Assembly (NCBI GenBank): GCA_005880855.1
Contig: VBGM01000148.1
Span: 1-47,561 of the forward strand
Length of the DNA: 47,561 bases
From: Chloroflexota bacterium
Lineage (GTDB): Bacteria > Chloroflexota > Dormibacteria > Dormibacterales > Dormibacteraceae
Reading direction: 5' to 3'
A program made the position numbers and the translations under genes. Below, piece by piece: positions 1 to 7,877 of this stretch (the stretch's first letter is position 1; the number at the start of each line of letters is the position of its first letter). The notes below the pieces were generated by a model, which saw only the letters and a program-made list of their open reading frames with translations, searched no databases and was not told the origin of the DNA.

Positions 1-2
1 AA

Positions 3-488
3 GCGAAACTGGTTGCGGACCTCGCCGGGCTCGAGGGCATCACCGAGGTCACGCGCGTGCCCACGTTCCAGCGCATCTACGGCAAGCGCGTGATCGTGAT
101 CGGCGGCGGCGCGCAGGTTGGCATGGTGGCGCAGGGCGCCGTCTCGGAGGCGGACAGGCACAACATCCGCGGCGAGCGCATATCTGTCGACACGATCCCA
201 CTCGTTGGTGAGGAGCAGCTGGCGCAAGCCGTGCGCGCAGTTGCGCGCCTGCATCGAGCTCGGGCGCTGGTGCTCGCGGGGGCGCTGATGGGCGGCGACA
301 TCACCAACGCCGTGCGCGAGATTCGCGAGGCGGGGATCATCGTCCTCTGCACCAACATGGCCGGGTCGGTGCCCGACGCGGCCGACGTTGTCGTCAGCGA
401 CCCCGTGGAAGCCGGCGTGATGGCGGTGATGCTGATCGCCGACACCGCGAAGTTCTCCATCGACATGGTCCGCGGCCGGCGCTTCTGA
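3..488 (+). CDS. DUF5612-type conserved protein, 3' part
   Basis: The frame is open from the window edge, so the gene starts outside; about 161 residues are visible. The core has an [16 protein letters not shown] glycine-rich segment, then [23 protein letters not shown] and a C-terminal [20 protein letters not shown] stretch ending VRGRRF. From memory this matches a conserved protein (DUF5612) best known from archaea, where an ACT-like domain precedes this part; that domain would lie outside the window. The glycine-rich segment suggests nucleotide or small-ligand binding, but no reaction is known to me. A GTG at 57 is in frame, but coding continues upstream of it, so it is not taken as the start. 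Confidence 0.7.
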   Translation, partial: AKLVADLAGLEGITEVTRVPTFQRIYGKRVIVIGGGAQVGMVAQGAVSEADRHNIRGERISVDTIPLVGEEQLAQAVRAVARLHRARALVLAGALMGGDITNAVREIREAGIIVLCTNMAGSVPDAADVVVSDPVEAGVMAVMLIADTAKFSIDMVRGRRF

Positions 489-582
489 ACCAGCTGGGCA
501 ATTCGCGACCCGAGTGTGCAGGAATGGCTGATTCACATGCCGGGGATACAGCCTTTTGTGCCCGAATGGTCGAGCTTCTCCC

Positions 583-1398
583 CTAAGAGTTCAGCGCCCT
601 CGTTCTGACCTTCACGTCCATCGTGCCGGTGGCGGATCCCACGTACACGCCCCGGGTAGGGGCGGCGTCGCCGTAGTCCCGGCCGACCGCGATCCGCACG
701 TGGTTCTCGGTGATGCGAATTGGATGCGTCGCGTCGTAACCGATCCATCCGTGCCCCGGCACCCACGCCTCGCCCCACGCATGAGAAGCGCCCATGACCC
801 TCTTTCCACGCGGGTCGTGGATGTAGCCGCTGACGTATCGCGCCGGCACGCCCATCGCCCGTGCTACCGCAATGAAGAGGTGCGCGAAGTCCTGGCAGAC
901 TCCTGAACGCAGGGCGAGCACCTCGTCCACGGCGCTGTACACGTTGGTCACGGCGCGGTCGTACGCGAACTCGCGGCTGATCGCAAGCGTCAGCTCGTCC
1001 AGGGCGCGCTCGACGTCCGCCCCAGATGTCGGGTTCGCGATCGCAAACCTGTTCGCCATCTCACGCACACCGGGCACGTCGTTCACCGGCGAACGAAAGC
1101 GAAGGAAGTCCTGCACGAGCTCCTCGCCCGCATCGGTGTCCGGCTCGATGCCCGTTTCGACGATCGACCTGCTCGTCACGCTCAAAGCCGAATGAGGGCG
1201 CACCAGGTTGAAGTAGTGGACGACGTTGCCATATCCGTCCTGATATGTGCCCGGGTCGATTCCCGCGCTGACGTCGAGGTCGAACTCTACGCAACGCTGG
1301 CCGTTGCCATCCATGGGGCGCAGCCTGAGCTCCATCACCGTCTCCGCGATCGGACTGGTGTAGCGATAGCGCGTGTCGTGAACGATCTCCAGCCTCAT
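583..1398 (-). CDS. Transglutaminase-like cysteine protease family protein (copy 1)
   Basis: 271 residues. An N-terminal beta-rich transglutaminase-associated region (MRLEIVHDTRYRYTSPI) is followed by the papain-like core. The triad is visible: Cys168 in SGVCQDFAH, His in ASHAWGEAW and Asp in GYDATH. It ends with the usual GRDYGDAAPTRGVY segment. The start ATG overlaps the stop of the alpha-E gene by 4 bp (ATGA), so the two are translationally coupled. It is the last gene of a minus-strand operon ATP-grasp > alpha-E > transglutaminase, a known conserved trio thought to make or process a peptide-like product (Iyer, Aravind and colleagues). The substrate is unknown. Confidence 0.9.
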   Translation of the reverse strand: MRLEIVHDTRYRYTSPIAETVMELRLRPMDGNGQRCVEFDLDVSAGIDPGTYQDGYGNVVHYFNLVRPHSALSVTSRSIVETGIEPDTDAGEELVQDFLRFRSPVNDVPGVREMANRFAIANPTSGADVERALDELTLAISREFAYDRAVTNVYSAVDEVLALRSGVCQDFAHLFIAVARAMGVPARYVSGYIHDPRGKRVMGASHAWGEAWVPGHGWIGYDATHPIRITENHVRIAVGRDYGDAAPTRGVYVGSATGTMDVKVRTRALNS

Positions 1399-2399
1399 GT
1401 GCGCTGCTGTTGCTGTTGGGGCATCGCCTGGCCTTCCTCGCCGAGGACGCCGGCCGGGACCTTGCTCGGGTGGAAATAGGTCTCGCGCATGGCCGCCTCG
1501 AGCTGCCTCAGCAGGGCGCGACACTGCGTCTCGAACTCGCGCGCATTGCTCGCGACCCACTGCGGTTCTGCCGATTCGAACATCGACTCGAGGCGCCTGA
1601 GCACCCGCCGCGGCTGTGACCGCCGGCCCGCACCATCGATGCGGGTCACCGACTCCAGCGCGACAGCAGCCGCGAATCGCGCCGATCGGGGCAGCGCCGC
1701 ATCGAGCAGTAGGCATTCGATGACGTGCTCCGGCGTGACGCCGCCCGAGTAGCGCGCCTGGTACGACTCGAAGGCGAAGCACGATTTCAGCACGGCCGTC
1801 CATTCCAGCGTGCCTTCGGGCGTAAGCCCCACGAACTCGGCGGCTGCGCCGTGAGTTCGCGGGGACCCCTCGTCGGCGAGCTCTGCGGCCTTGCGAGTCA
1901 CCAGCGCCGTCACGTTGCCGGCACGCTCGAGGAACTTGCCAACGCGGACGAAATCGCGCGCCTCGTCGTGGAGCATCGTGTCCTCGAGCAGTCCGTCGAC
2001 GAGGCGGACGCTCAGCTGCACATCGTTGAGGAACGGGTACAGGTCGGGCTGCCACGCCCCCTCTTGCACCCGCCAGTGGAGCGCATTGACCTGTTCGTAG
2101 AGTTCGCTGGGGAGCGATGGGCGCACCGCCTGGGCCGCCAGCCGTGCGGCGCCGACGCTCGCGCCCACCGACGGTCCGAGCGTTCCTGTCACGAGCATCT
2201 CCACCGCCTGGTCGCGCCGGCCGGTGTTGCTGCCGGGCCAACCGGCCAGCTCCATGAACCGGATCCAGAACTCCGGACCTGGCTCGTCAGTGCGGTCCAG
2301 CGACAGCGCGACGTGCACGCCAAGAATCCGTGCCAGATGGTCCGCGCGCTCGAGGTGCCGTCCCAGCAGCGCTAGCGAAGTGGCCGCGCGGCTAAGCAT
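1395..2399 (-). CDS. Alpha-E domain-containing protein (DUF403)
   Basis: 334 residues, nearly all helical by composition. It begins MLSRAATSLALLGRHLERADHLARILGV, the typical opening of the alpha-E family (commonly MLSRVAESLYWMGRYLERAEN). The family is almost always encoded beside a circularly permuted ATP-grasp protein and a transglutaminase, as here, and is presumed to be its partner. It overlaps the upstream ATP-grasp gene by 8 bp and the downstream transglutaminase by 4 bp. No catalytic residues are recognised. The glutamine run near the C-terminus (QQQQQ) is unusual for the family. Confidence 0.9.
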   Translation of the reverse strand: MLSRAATSLALLGRHLERADHLARILGVHVALSLDRTDEPGPEFWIRFMELAGWPGSNTGRRDQAVEMLVTGTLGPSVGASVGAARLAAQAVRPSLPSELYEQVNALHWRVQEGAWQPDLYPFLNDVQLSVRLVDGLLEDTMLHDEARDFVRVGKFLERAGNVTALVTRKAAELADEGSPRTHGAAAEFVGLTPEGTLEWTAVLKSCFAFESYQARYSGGVTPEHVIECLLLDAALPRSARFAAAVALESVTRIDGAGRRSQPRRVLRRLESMFESAEPQWVASNAREFETQCRALLRQLEAAMRETYFHPSKVPAGVLGEEGQAMPQQQQQRT

Positions 2400-3876
2400 C
2401 GGCGTTCACGAGCTGGTCCAGCTCGCCGTCTTCAGCCATCACCCACGTGTCGCGGCTGCCGCCGCCCTGCGAGCTGTTCACGACGAGTGAACCCGGCTTC
2501 AGCGCTACCCTGGTCAGCCCGCCCGGCGTCACGTGGACGTCCGGACCGGTGAGGATGAAAGGGCGCAGGTCCTGATGGGCGCGACGCAGCTGGCCGCCTT
2601 CGAAGATGGGCTGGACGGATAGGGACACCACCGGCTGGGCGATGAACGCCCGCGGCTGGGCTTCGATCCGGCGCCGAAACTCGTCACGTTGGTCGCGGGT
2701 CGAGGCGGGGCCGATCATCATCCCGTAGCCGCCCGAGGCGTCGACCGTTTTTACGACCAGCTCCTCGAGGTGCTCGAGAACAAAGCGCCGGTCTTCGTTG
2801 ACCGCGCACAGGTATGTGTGCACGTTGGGCAGGATCGGATCTTCGCCCAGGTAATAGCGGATGATCTTCGGGATCAGCGCGTAGACGGCCTTGTCGTCCG
2901 CGACGCCGTTGCCAAGACCGTTCGCGATGGCGACGTTGCCGGCCCTGTATGCGTTGACGAGCCCCGCCACGCCGACGAGCGATTCCTGGCGTCCGAAGAT
3001 CGGATCCAGCCACTCGTCGTCGAGGCGCCTGTAGATGACGTGGACCGGCCGAAGGCCGCGCGTCGTGCGCATGAATACGTGGTCGAGGTCGACGACCAGG
3101 TCGGTTCCCTCCACGAGCTCGATGCCCATCTGCTTCGCCAGGTACAGGTGCTCGTAGTAAGCGGAGTTGTTGATGCCGGGCGTGAGCAGCACCACCGTCG
3201 GGTCGTCGATGCCCCGTGGGGCCAGCCAGCGGAGGCGGCGCAGGAGCTCGTGCACATAGCCCTCGACGGGCCGCACCGGGTATCCCGCGAACAGGTCGGG
3301 CAGCACGCGCTTCATCACGTGCCGGTTGGCGAGCACGTACGAAACCCCGGATGGCGTCCTCAGGTTGTCCTCGAGGACGAAGAACTCGCCCTTCTCGTCC
3401 CGGACCAGGTCGATGCCCGCGATCTGGCAGTGGATACCGTTCGGCACCGGCAGGCCCTCGACCTCGCGCAGGTACTGCGGACTGCTGAGAACTATCTCGG
3501 GCGGTATCGCACTCTGGCGGAGGATCAGCTTGCGGCCGTAGACGTCGTCCAGGAAGAGGTTCAGTGCGGCGAGCCTCTGTTTGAGGCCCGCTTCGAGTCG
3601 CCGCCACGTGGCGGCTGAGATCAGGCGCGGGATGATGTCGAACGGGAAGACCTTCTCGGTGCCCTGGGCGTCCGGGTAGACCGCGAAGGTGATGCCGTGG
3701 TTGCGGAACATCTGCAAAGCAAGCTGGTGGCGGCGCTCCAGCTCCGCCGGGCCGAGGCGCTCGAGGTGCTCGTAGAGTCGGCGATAGGAGGGACGCGGGC
3801 GGCCCGATGCCGCAAGCATCTCGTCATAGAAGCCGTTGAGCTTGTAGCCGGCGCCAAGGGATTTCACGGAGGCCAC
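2392..3876 (-). CDS. Circularly permuted type 2 ATP-grasp protein
   Basis: About 494 residues. The family opening is clear: YKLNGFYDEMLAASGRPRPSYRRLYEHL, then FPFDIIPRLISAATWRRLEAGLKQR and LRTPSGVSYVLANR. The C-terminal ATP-binding half contains VVKTVDASGGYGMMIGPAS and ends SQGGGSRDTWVM. It is predicted to act as an amide or peptide ligase using ATP. The frame is open further upstream (to about 4008), but that stretch (PRVRARAYLYRHGG...) does not look like the family. I therefore use GTG at 3876; GTG at 3867 is equally possible. It is the first gene of the minus-strand operon and diverges from the transglutaminase pair at 3916-5600. Confidence 0.9.
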   Translation of the reverse strand: MASVKSLGAGYKLNGFYDEMLAASGRPRPSYRRLYEHLERLGPAELERRHQLALQMFRNHGITFAVYPDAQGTEKVFPFDIIPRLISAATWRRLEAGLKQRLAALNLFLDDVYGRKLILRQSAIPPEIVLSSPQYLREVEGLPVPNGIHCQIAGIDLVRDEKGEFFVLEDNLRTPSGVSYVLANRHVMKRVLPDLFAGYPVRPVEGYVHELLRRLRWLAPRGIDDPTVVLLTPGINNSAYYEHLYLAKQMGIELVEGTDLVVDLDHVFMRTTRGLRPVHVIYRRLDDEWLDPIFGRQESLVGVAGLVNAYRAGNVAIANGLGNGVADDKAVYALIPKIIRYYLGEDPILPNVHTYLCAVNEDRRFVLEHLEELVVKTVDASGGYGMMIGPASTRDQRDEFRRRIEAQPRAFIAQPVVSLSVQPIFEGGQLRRAHQDLRPFILTGPDVHVTPGGLTRVALKPGSLVVNSSQGGGSRDTWVMAEDGELDQLVNADA

Positions 3877-3879
3877 AGC

Positions 3880-3885
3880 TATAGT
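3880..3885. promoter_or_regulatory. Candidate -10 element (TATAGT) in a divergent promoter
   Basis: The divergent starts of the ATP-grasp gene (3876 or 3867, minus) and the transglutaminase gene (about 3916, plus) are only some 40 bp apart. TATAGT at 3880-3885 is the only AT-rich hexamer there and reads as a -10 box for the plus strand, giving a transcript start near 3892. No convincing -35 box is seen. Inference from position and sequence. Confidence 0.35.
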
Positions 3886-3915
3886 GTCTGCGCCATCTCG
3901 ACAACTGGGAAGACG

Positions 3916-4725
3916 ATCAAGCTCCGGGTTGGCTGCGAGTTCAAGTACCAAGTGACCGCGCCGGCCACCATGACGGTACAGGTACGCCCTCGCTCGGACG
4001 CGCGGCACAGGCTGGTCACCGAGACATGGGAGACGGCGCCCCAGCTGCCCGTCGACGAGTACGTGGACATCTATGGGAACCCGGTGAAACGGCTGGCCGT
4101 GCCGGCAGGCGCCCTGACCCTCCGCTACGACGCCCGGTGCCTCGTCCCGGATGAGCTCGATCCGGATGGTTCAGGCGTCGGGCAGCAGCCGGTCGAGGAC
4201 ATCCCCGGCGACCTGCTTCATTTCACGCTGCCCAGCCGATACTGCCTCTCCGACGAGCTCATGGGTGTCGCCTGGGAGCTCTTTGGCCAGACCCAGGCCG
4301 GTGGCGAGCGCGTGCAGGCGATCTGCGACTGGGTTCACGACAACATCCGGTTTCAGCACGGCACGAGCAATCCGCGAACGACGGCGCTCGACGTGTTCAA
4401 CAATCGTGTCGGCGTTTGCCGCGACTTCGCGCACCTGGCCGTATCTTTCTGCCGAGCGATGAACATCCCGGCGCGATACGTTTTCGGCTACCTGCCCGAC
4501 ATCTACGTTCCGGTGGCGCCGGAACCGATGGATTTTGCAGCGTGGATGGAGGTCTGGCTGGGTGACCGCTGGTGGACGTTCGACCCTCGCAACAATGCCA
4601 GGCGCGTGGGCAGGGTCCTCATCGGACGCGGCCGTGACGCCCTGGACGTTGCCATGTTGACGACGTTCGGGCCCGCCGAGTTCCGCTCGATGACCGTCTG
4701 GGCCGACATCGACGAGGCAGCGTGA
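3916..4725 (+). CDS. Transglutaminase-like protein (copy 2), probable non-standard start
   Basis: 269 residues if started at ATC 3916. The conserved N-terminus of this subfamily (KLRVGCEFKYQVTAPATMTVQVRPRSD) lies upstream of the first usable ATG at 3970, and no in-frame ATG/GTG/TTG occurs between about 3700 and 3970. ATC at 3916 follows a GGGA at 5 bp and would restore the family's usual start; ATG 3970 would remove 18 residues. The core has Cys168 (GVCRDFAHLA) and Asp in WWTFDPRNN. The position of the catalytic His is Ala208 (DFAAWMEVW, where HAW is expected). I recall that this subfamily varies here, but His loss makes ordinary proteolysis doubtful. It overlaps the next gene by 1 bp (TGATG). 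Confidence 0.8.
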   Translation: MKLRVGCEFKYQVTAPATMTVQVRPRSDARHRLVTETWETAPQLPVDEYVDIYGNPVKRLAVPAGALTLRYDARCLVPDELDPDGSGVGQQPVEDIPGDLLHFTLPSRYCLSDELMGVAWELFGQTQAGGERVQAICDWVHDNIRFQHGTSNPRTTALDVFNNRVGVCRDFAHLAVSFCRAMNIPARYVFGYLPDIYVPVAPEPMDFAAWMEVWLGDRWWTFDPRNNARRVGRVLIGRGRDALDVAMLTTFGPAEFRSMTVWADIDEAA

Positions 4726-5600
4726 TGGCAGTCGACCTGGCCTCCGTCAACTGGCCGGCCGCTCGCCGCGCCATGTACGCGGTCACCCAGAGCTTCCGGT
4801 ACGAGTACCCGGAGCCGATCCGCGACCTGAGCCACCGGCTCGTCGTCATCCCCCCCGAGCGCTTCGGGGACCAGCGCCGGCTCCGGCACGAGCTGTCGGT
4901 CGGACTTGACGGCGTCCAGCTCGAAGACAAGCGCGATCGCTTCGGCAACGTCGTCGTAGACGTGTTCGCGCCGCGCGTCCCGTCCGCGATCGAGTTCGCC
5001 GTCCAGGTCTCGGTGGAGCGTAGAACCGGAGAGCCTCACCGTCTGGAAGACGGCTGGCTTGCGGACGGATATCTGCTCGAACCTTCGGCCCTGACCACCG
5101 CCGACGATCGCCTGCGCCGCGCCGCGGACGACCTGGGGGCGTCGGCTCACTGGGGCCTGGATCTAGCCGGCCGCATCAATGAGTGGGTGCACGAATCGAT
5201 GACATACCGGTACGGGGTGACCGGCGTGCGGACGACCGCGGCCGAGGCACTCGCGCAGGGCGCCGGGGTTTGCCAGGATTACGCGCACGTCATGCTCGCC
5301 CTCTGCAGGACCTGCGGATTGCCGGCGCGCTACGTCTCCGGCCACCTGCTCGGACAGGGCGGAACGCATGCCTGGGTCGAGGTGCTGCTGCCGACCAACG
5401 ACGGCACCGGTGATGCGATCGCCTGGCCGTTCGATCCGACCCGTGCAAGCCAGGGTGGGCTCGATTACGTGACGGTCGCGGTGGGCGGCGACTATGGAGA
5501 CGTCGCGCCGACGTCCGGCACCTATTCGTCAGCTTTGAAAGGCAACCTCGTGACCCGCAAGAGCGTCACGCTCGTCGAGCTGGAGTACGAAGCGGGTTAG
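4725..5600 (+). CDS. Transglutaminase-like protein (copy 3)
   Basis: 291 residues. The N-terminal domain reads YAVTQSFRYEYPEPIRDLSHRLVVIPPERFGDQ and the papain-like core has a full triad: Cys183 (GAGVCQDYAH), His (GGTHAWVEVL) and Asp (PFDPTRAS). It ends with VGGDYGDVAPTSGTYS. The start is ATG 4725, overlapping the upstream paralogue's stop; a GTG directly before it at 4722 is also possible. With copies 1 and 2 it makes three transglutaminase-like proteins around one ATP-grasp/alpha-E pair, in two divergent transcription units. Confidence 0.9.
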   Translation: MAVDLASVNWPAARRAMYAVTQSFRYEYPEPIRDLSHRLVVIPPERFGDQRRLRHELSVGLDGVQLEDKRDRFGNVVVDVFAPRVPSAIEFAVQVSVERRTGEPHRLEDGWLADGYLLEPSALTTADDRLRRAADDLGASAHWGLDLAGRINEWVHESMTYRYGVTGVRTTAAEALAQGAGVCQDYAHVMLALCRTCGLPARYVSGHLLGQGGTHAWVEVLLPTNDGTGDAIAWPFDPTRASQGGLDYVTVAVGGDYGDVAPTSGTYSSALKGNLVTRKSVTLVELEYEAG

Positions 5601-5649
5601 GGCGCCGACCCTTTCAGCGATCCTCCTAGGCAGCCGAAGCGGCGCTCTC

Positions 5650-6822
5650 GTGGCTGGGCTGTTCCCGTCGACCGTCGCGACCGGCATCACCCTGATCGCG
5701 ATTCCGCTCGAGCTGCGCCAGCTGCATGCCAACCCAGGGCAGATCGGCATCACACTCTCGATGTTCGGCCTCGGCATGTTCATCTTCGAATGGGTGTGGG
5801 GCGTGCTCGCGGACAGGTTTGGATATCGGGGACCGCTGCTCATCTCACTGCTGCTTTACTCGGCCGGCATCCTTCTGCTGGCGCGCGCCGACTCGGTGGT
5901 CCTGATCGCCATCGCTTACCTGCTGGCGTCGGGGATGATGGTTGCGGTCGGGCCGATCGGACGCTCGTTCCTCGGCACGACGCTGCCCGCGCGGTTCCAG
6001 GGGACCGGCCTGGCGCTCCTCTCCGCCCAGTGGGTGGTTGGAGAGGCGGTCGGCGCGGTGGCAGGCGGGCTCCTCATCGATCACATTCCCATCAGGTCCG
6101 TGCTCTATGTCGCCGCGGTGCTGCCAGCCGGGACCGCGGCGCTGCAGGTGCTCGTGTTCCGCGGCTACACCGAGACGCGCGTCGGGCGATCAGCACCGGA
6201 CGAGGTCGAAAACGGCGCTTCTTCGAACGGTCGCGGCGTCATCCGGGTGATGGTCGTCACGGCGTCGATCGTCTTGCTGTTTCAGATCGGATTGGGTGGC
6301 GAGCTTGCACTCCTGCCACTGCTCGTCACCTCGCACCTGAACCTCTCGGCATCCACCGCCGGAACCGCGATGTTCGTCCTCGGCATGCTCGGGGGACTCC
6401 TGCTGGTCCCCGGCGGGCTGGCGTCGGATCGCTGGGGGCGCCGATCGACGATGGTCGCCGGCGGCATCATCGCCGCGGCCGGTTTCGCCGTCTATGCCAT
6501 CGCGGGCAGCTACACGGCGGTCATCGCCGGGGCGGCCCTGCGGGCGATCGGCGGGTCTTTACTCTGGCCCGCAGCGACCGCGTGGATCTCCGAGTCGTCA
6601 CCTCGCCGGCGGCACGCGCTGGTGATGGGGGTCTTCGGGGAGTTCGAGAACGTTGGGGTGACCATCGGACCGATCCTCGGCGGCATCGCGTGGTCGCTTG
6701 CAGGCATCCAGGCCGCGTTCGTAACGTACGCGATCGCCTCGGTCCTGGCCGCGCTGGTCGCGGCGCTGGCGGTTGGAAGTCGCGCTTCGCACGGGGAGTG
6801 GCTCCAGGCTCAGGTGCGCTGA
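5650..6822 (+). CDS. MFS transporter
   Basis: 390 residues with about 11-12 hydrophobic helices. The MFS signature between helices 2 and 3 is visible (GVLADRFGYRGP) and is echoed between helices 8 and 9 (GLASDRWGRRST). A charged central loop (TETRVGRSAPDEVENGASSNGRG) separates the two halves. The general architecture is that of drug or sugar-type proton antiporters, but the substrate cannot be told. The first standard start is GTG 5650, which clips the start of helix 1. The frame is open upstream (SAILLGSRSGAL), and ATC at 5620 is a possible alternative. The 3' end overlaps the convergent DUF4260 gene by 13 bp. Confidence 0.9.
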   Translation: MAGLFPSTVATGITLIAIPLELRQLHANPGQIGITLSMFGLGMFIFEWVWGVLADRFGYRGPLLISLLLYSAGILLLARADSVVLIAIAYLLASGMMVAVGPIGRSFLGTTLPARFQGTGLALLSAQWVVGEAVGAVAGGLLIDHIPIRSVLYVAAVLPAGTAALQVLVFRGYTETRVGRSAPDEVENGASSNGRGVIRVMVVTASIVLLFQIGLGGELALLPLLVTSHLNLSASTAGTAMFVLGMLGGLLLVPGGLASDRWGRRSTMVAGGIIAAAGFAVYAIAGSYTAVIAGAALRAIGGSLLWPAATAWISESSPRRRHALVMGVFGEFENVGVTIGPILGGIAWSLAGIQAAFVTYAIASVLAALVAALAVGSRASHGEWLQAQVR

Positions 6823-7163
6823 AAGCCCTGCCGAGTACGCAGGCCGAAGCCGAGGCTGCGGTCGAAGGCGATGTGCGCGATCCAGGCCAGGCCGCCGGCG
6901 AGCCAGGCGGGGTACATCAGCGCAAGAGAGACGGCGGCCAGCACGGCCGGCGCCCAGAACCGATGCACCGCGTTGTAGAGCGGAACTGCGCGAGGGTGGA
7001 GCTGGCCGCGCGCGAGGCCGCTGCCCGCACCTGCGATCAGGGTCAGGTCGGGTGCGATCGCGAATACCACCAGCTGCCACCAAGAGGCGTGCTGGGTCAA
7101 CACGACGCCGATGCCCAGCGCCGCCGCCAGCAGCCCCAAACCAAAATATGCGGCCCGTTTCAC
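6810..7163 (-). CDS. DUF4260 family membrane protein
   Basis: 117 residues with three or four hydrophobic helices. The ending WIAHIAFDRSLGFGLRTRQGF matches the DUF4260 hallmark (a conserved HxxxDRxLGYGLK-like segment), as does APDLTLIAG in the middle. Function unknown; these are small integral membrane proteins. The start is GTG at 7163 and the gene diverges from the response regulator at 7206 with only 42 bp between them, so the regulator could control both. Confidence 0.8.
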   Translation of the reverse strand: MKRAAYFGLGLLAAALGIGVVLTQHASWWQLVVFAIAPDLTLIAGAGSGLARGQLHPRAVPLYNAVHRFWAPAVLAAVSLALMYPAWLAGGLAWIAHIAFDRSLGFGLRTRQGFQRT

Positions 7164-7164
7164 T

Positions 7165-7196
7165 CTCTTATGGAATCCTCACGCCACTCTTATATA
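7165..7196 (+). promoter_or_regulatory. Promoter with direct repeat upstream of the response regulator
   Basis: CTCTTAT occurs at 7165-7171 and again at 7187-7193, 22 bp apart (two helical turns), a spacing typical of tandem binding by OmpR-family regulators. The second copy runs into TATATA (7191-7196), a good -10 box about 10 bp before ATG 7206. The mRNA would then be nearly leaderless. I infer autoregulation; it is not shown. Confidence 0.45.
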
Positions 7197-7205
7197 TCCG
7201 TGGCC

Positions 7206-7877
7206 ATGACACCACCCTCCCTGATCCTGGTCGTCGAGGACGACGCCCGGCTCGCCGCGACGCTCGAGCGGGTGCTGACCGCCGAGGGCCACGAGGTGAC
7301 GGTGGCGGGGGATGGTTTGGAGGCGCTGCGCCGTGCCCGCGAGCGGCCGCCCGGCCTCGTGATCCTCGACATCATGCTGCCCGGGCTCGACGGGATCGGC
7401 GTGTGCCGCCGCCTGCGCGCTACTGCCCAGTTTCCGATCTTGCTGCTCACCGCGCTGGGCGGCACCGAGGAACGCGTGCGAGGTCTCGACAGTGGCGCCG
7501 ATGACTACCTGGTCAAGCCCTTCGCATACCAGGAGCTGCTGGCGCGTGTGCGCGCGCTTCTGCGGCGCGCCGGTCCCTCCGACCACCTCCGCTTCGCCGA
7601 CCTTGTGCTGGAGCCCGCGAGCCGCAGCGCCTGGAGGGAATCGCGGCCGCTCGCGCTGACGCAAACCGAGTTCGCGCTCCTCGAGCACTTCCTGCGCCAC
7701 CCGCGCCAGGTGCTGACGCGCGAGCAGCTGCTGGAGGCCGTCTGGGCGGGCGAGCCCGAGGGCGACAACGTCGTCGCGGTCTATGTCGGCTACCTGCGGC
7801 AGAAGCTCGAAGAGTCGGGTGCGTCGCGGCTCATCCACACGGTCCGCGGCACCGGCTACGCCCTCCGCGAAGGCTGA
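7206..7877 (+). CDS. OmpR-family response regulator
   Basis: 223 residues. Receiver domain (about 5-118) with acidic pair EDD, phosphoacceptor Asp55 (LVILDIMLPGLDG) and Lys104 (DDYLVKPFAY). The C-terminal winged helix (about 128-222) contains LTQTEFALLEHFLRHPRQVLTREQLLEAVW and HTVRGTGYAL. ATG 7206 is chosen; GTG 7200 would add two residues. The stop overlaps the start of its histidine kinase (TGATG), so this is a co-expressed two-component pair. The stimulus is not known. Confidence 0.95.
   Translation: MTPPSLILVVEDDARLAATLERVLTAEGHEVTVAGDGLEALRRARERPPGLVILDIMLPGLDGIGVCRRLRATAQFPILLLTALGGTEERVRGLDSGADDYLVKPFAYQELLARVRALLRRAGPSDHLRFADLVLEPASRSAWRESRPLALTQTEFALLEHFLRHPRQVLTREQLLEAVWAGEPEGDNVVAVYVGYLRQKLEESGASRLIHTVRGTGYALREG

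Noticed and set aside
1398-2241. Upstream extension of the transglutaminase copy 1 frame to 2241 on the minus strand
   Set aside because: The frame is open by GC bias only; it runs opposite the codon pattern of the alpha-E gene and has no family features before MRLEIVHD.
5790-7205. Long open frame fused in front of the OmpR-type regulator
   Set aside because: It is the out-of-phase reading of the MFS transporter and the antisense of DUF4260; Arg/Gly/Ala-rich without any domain.
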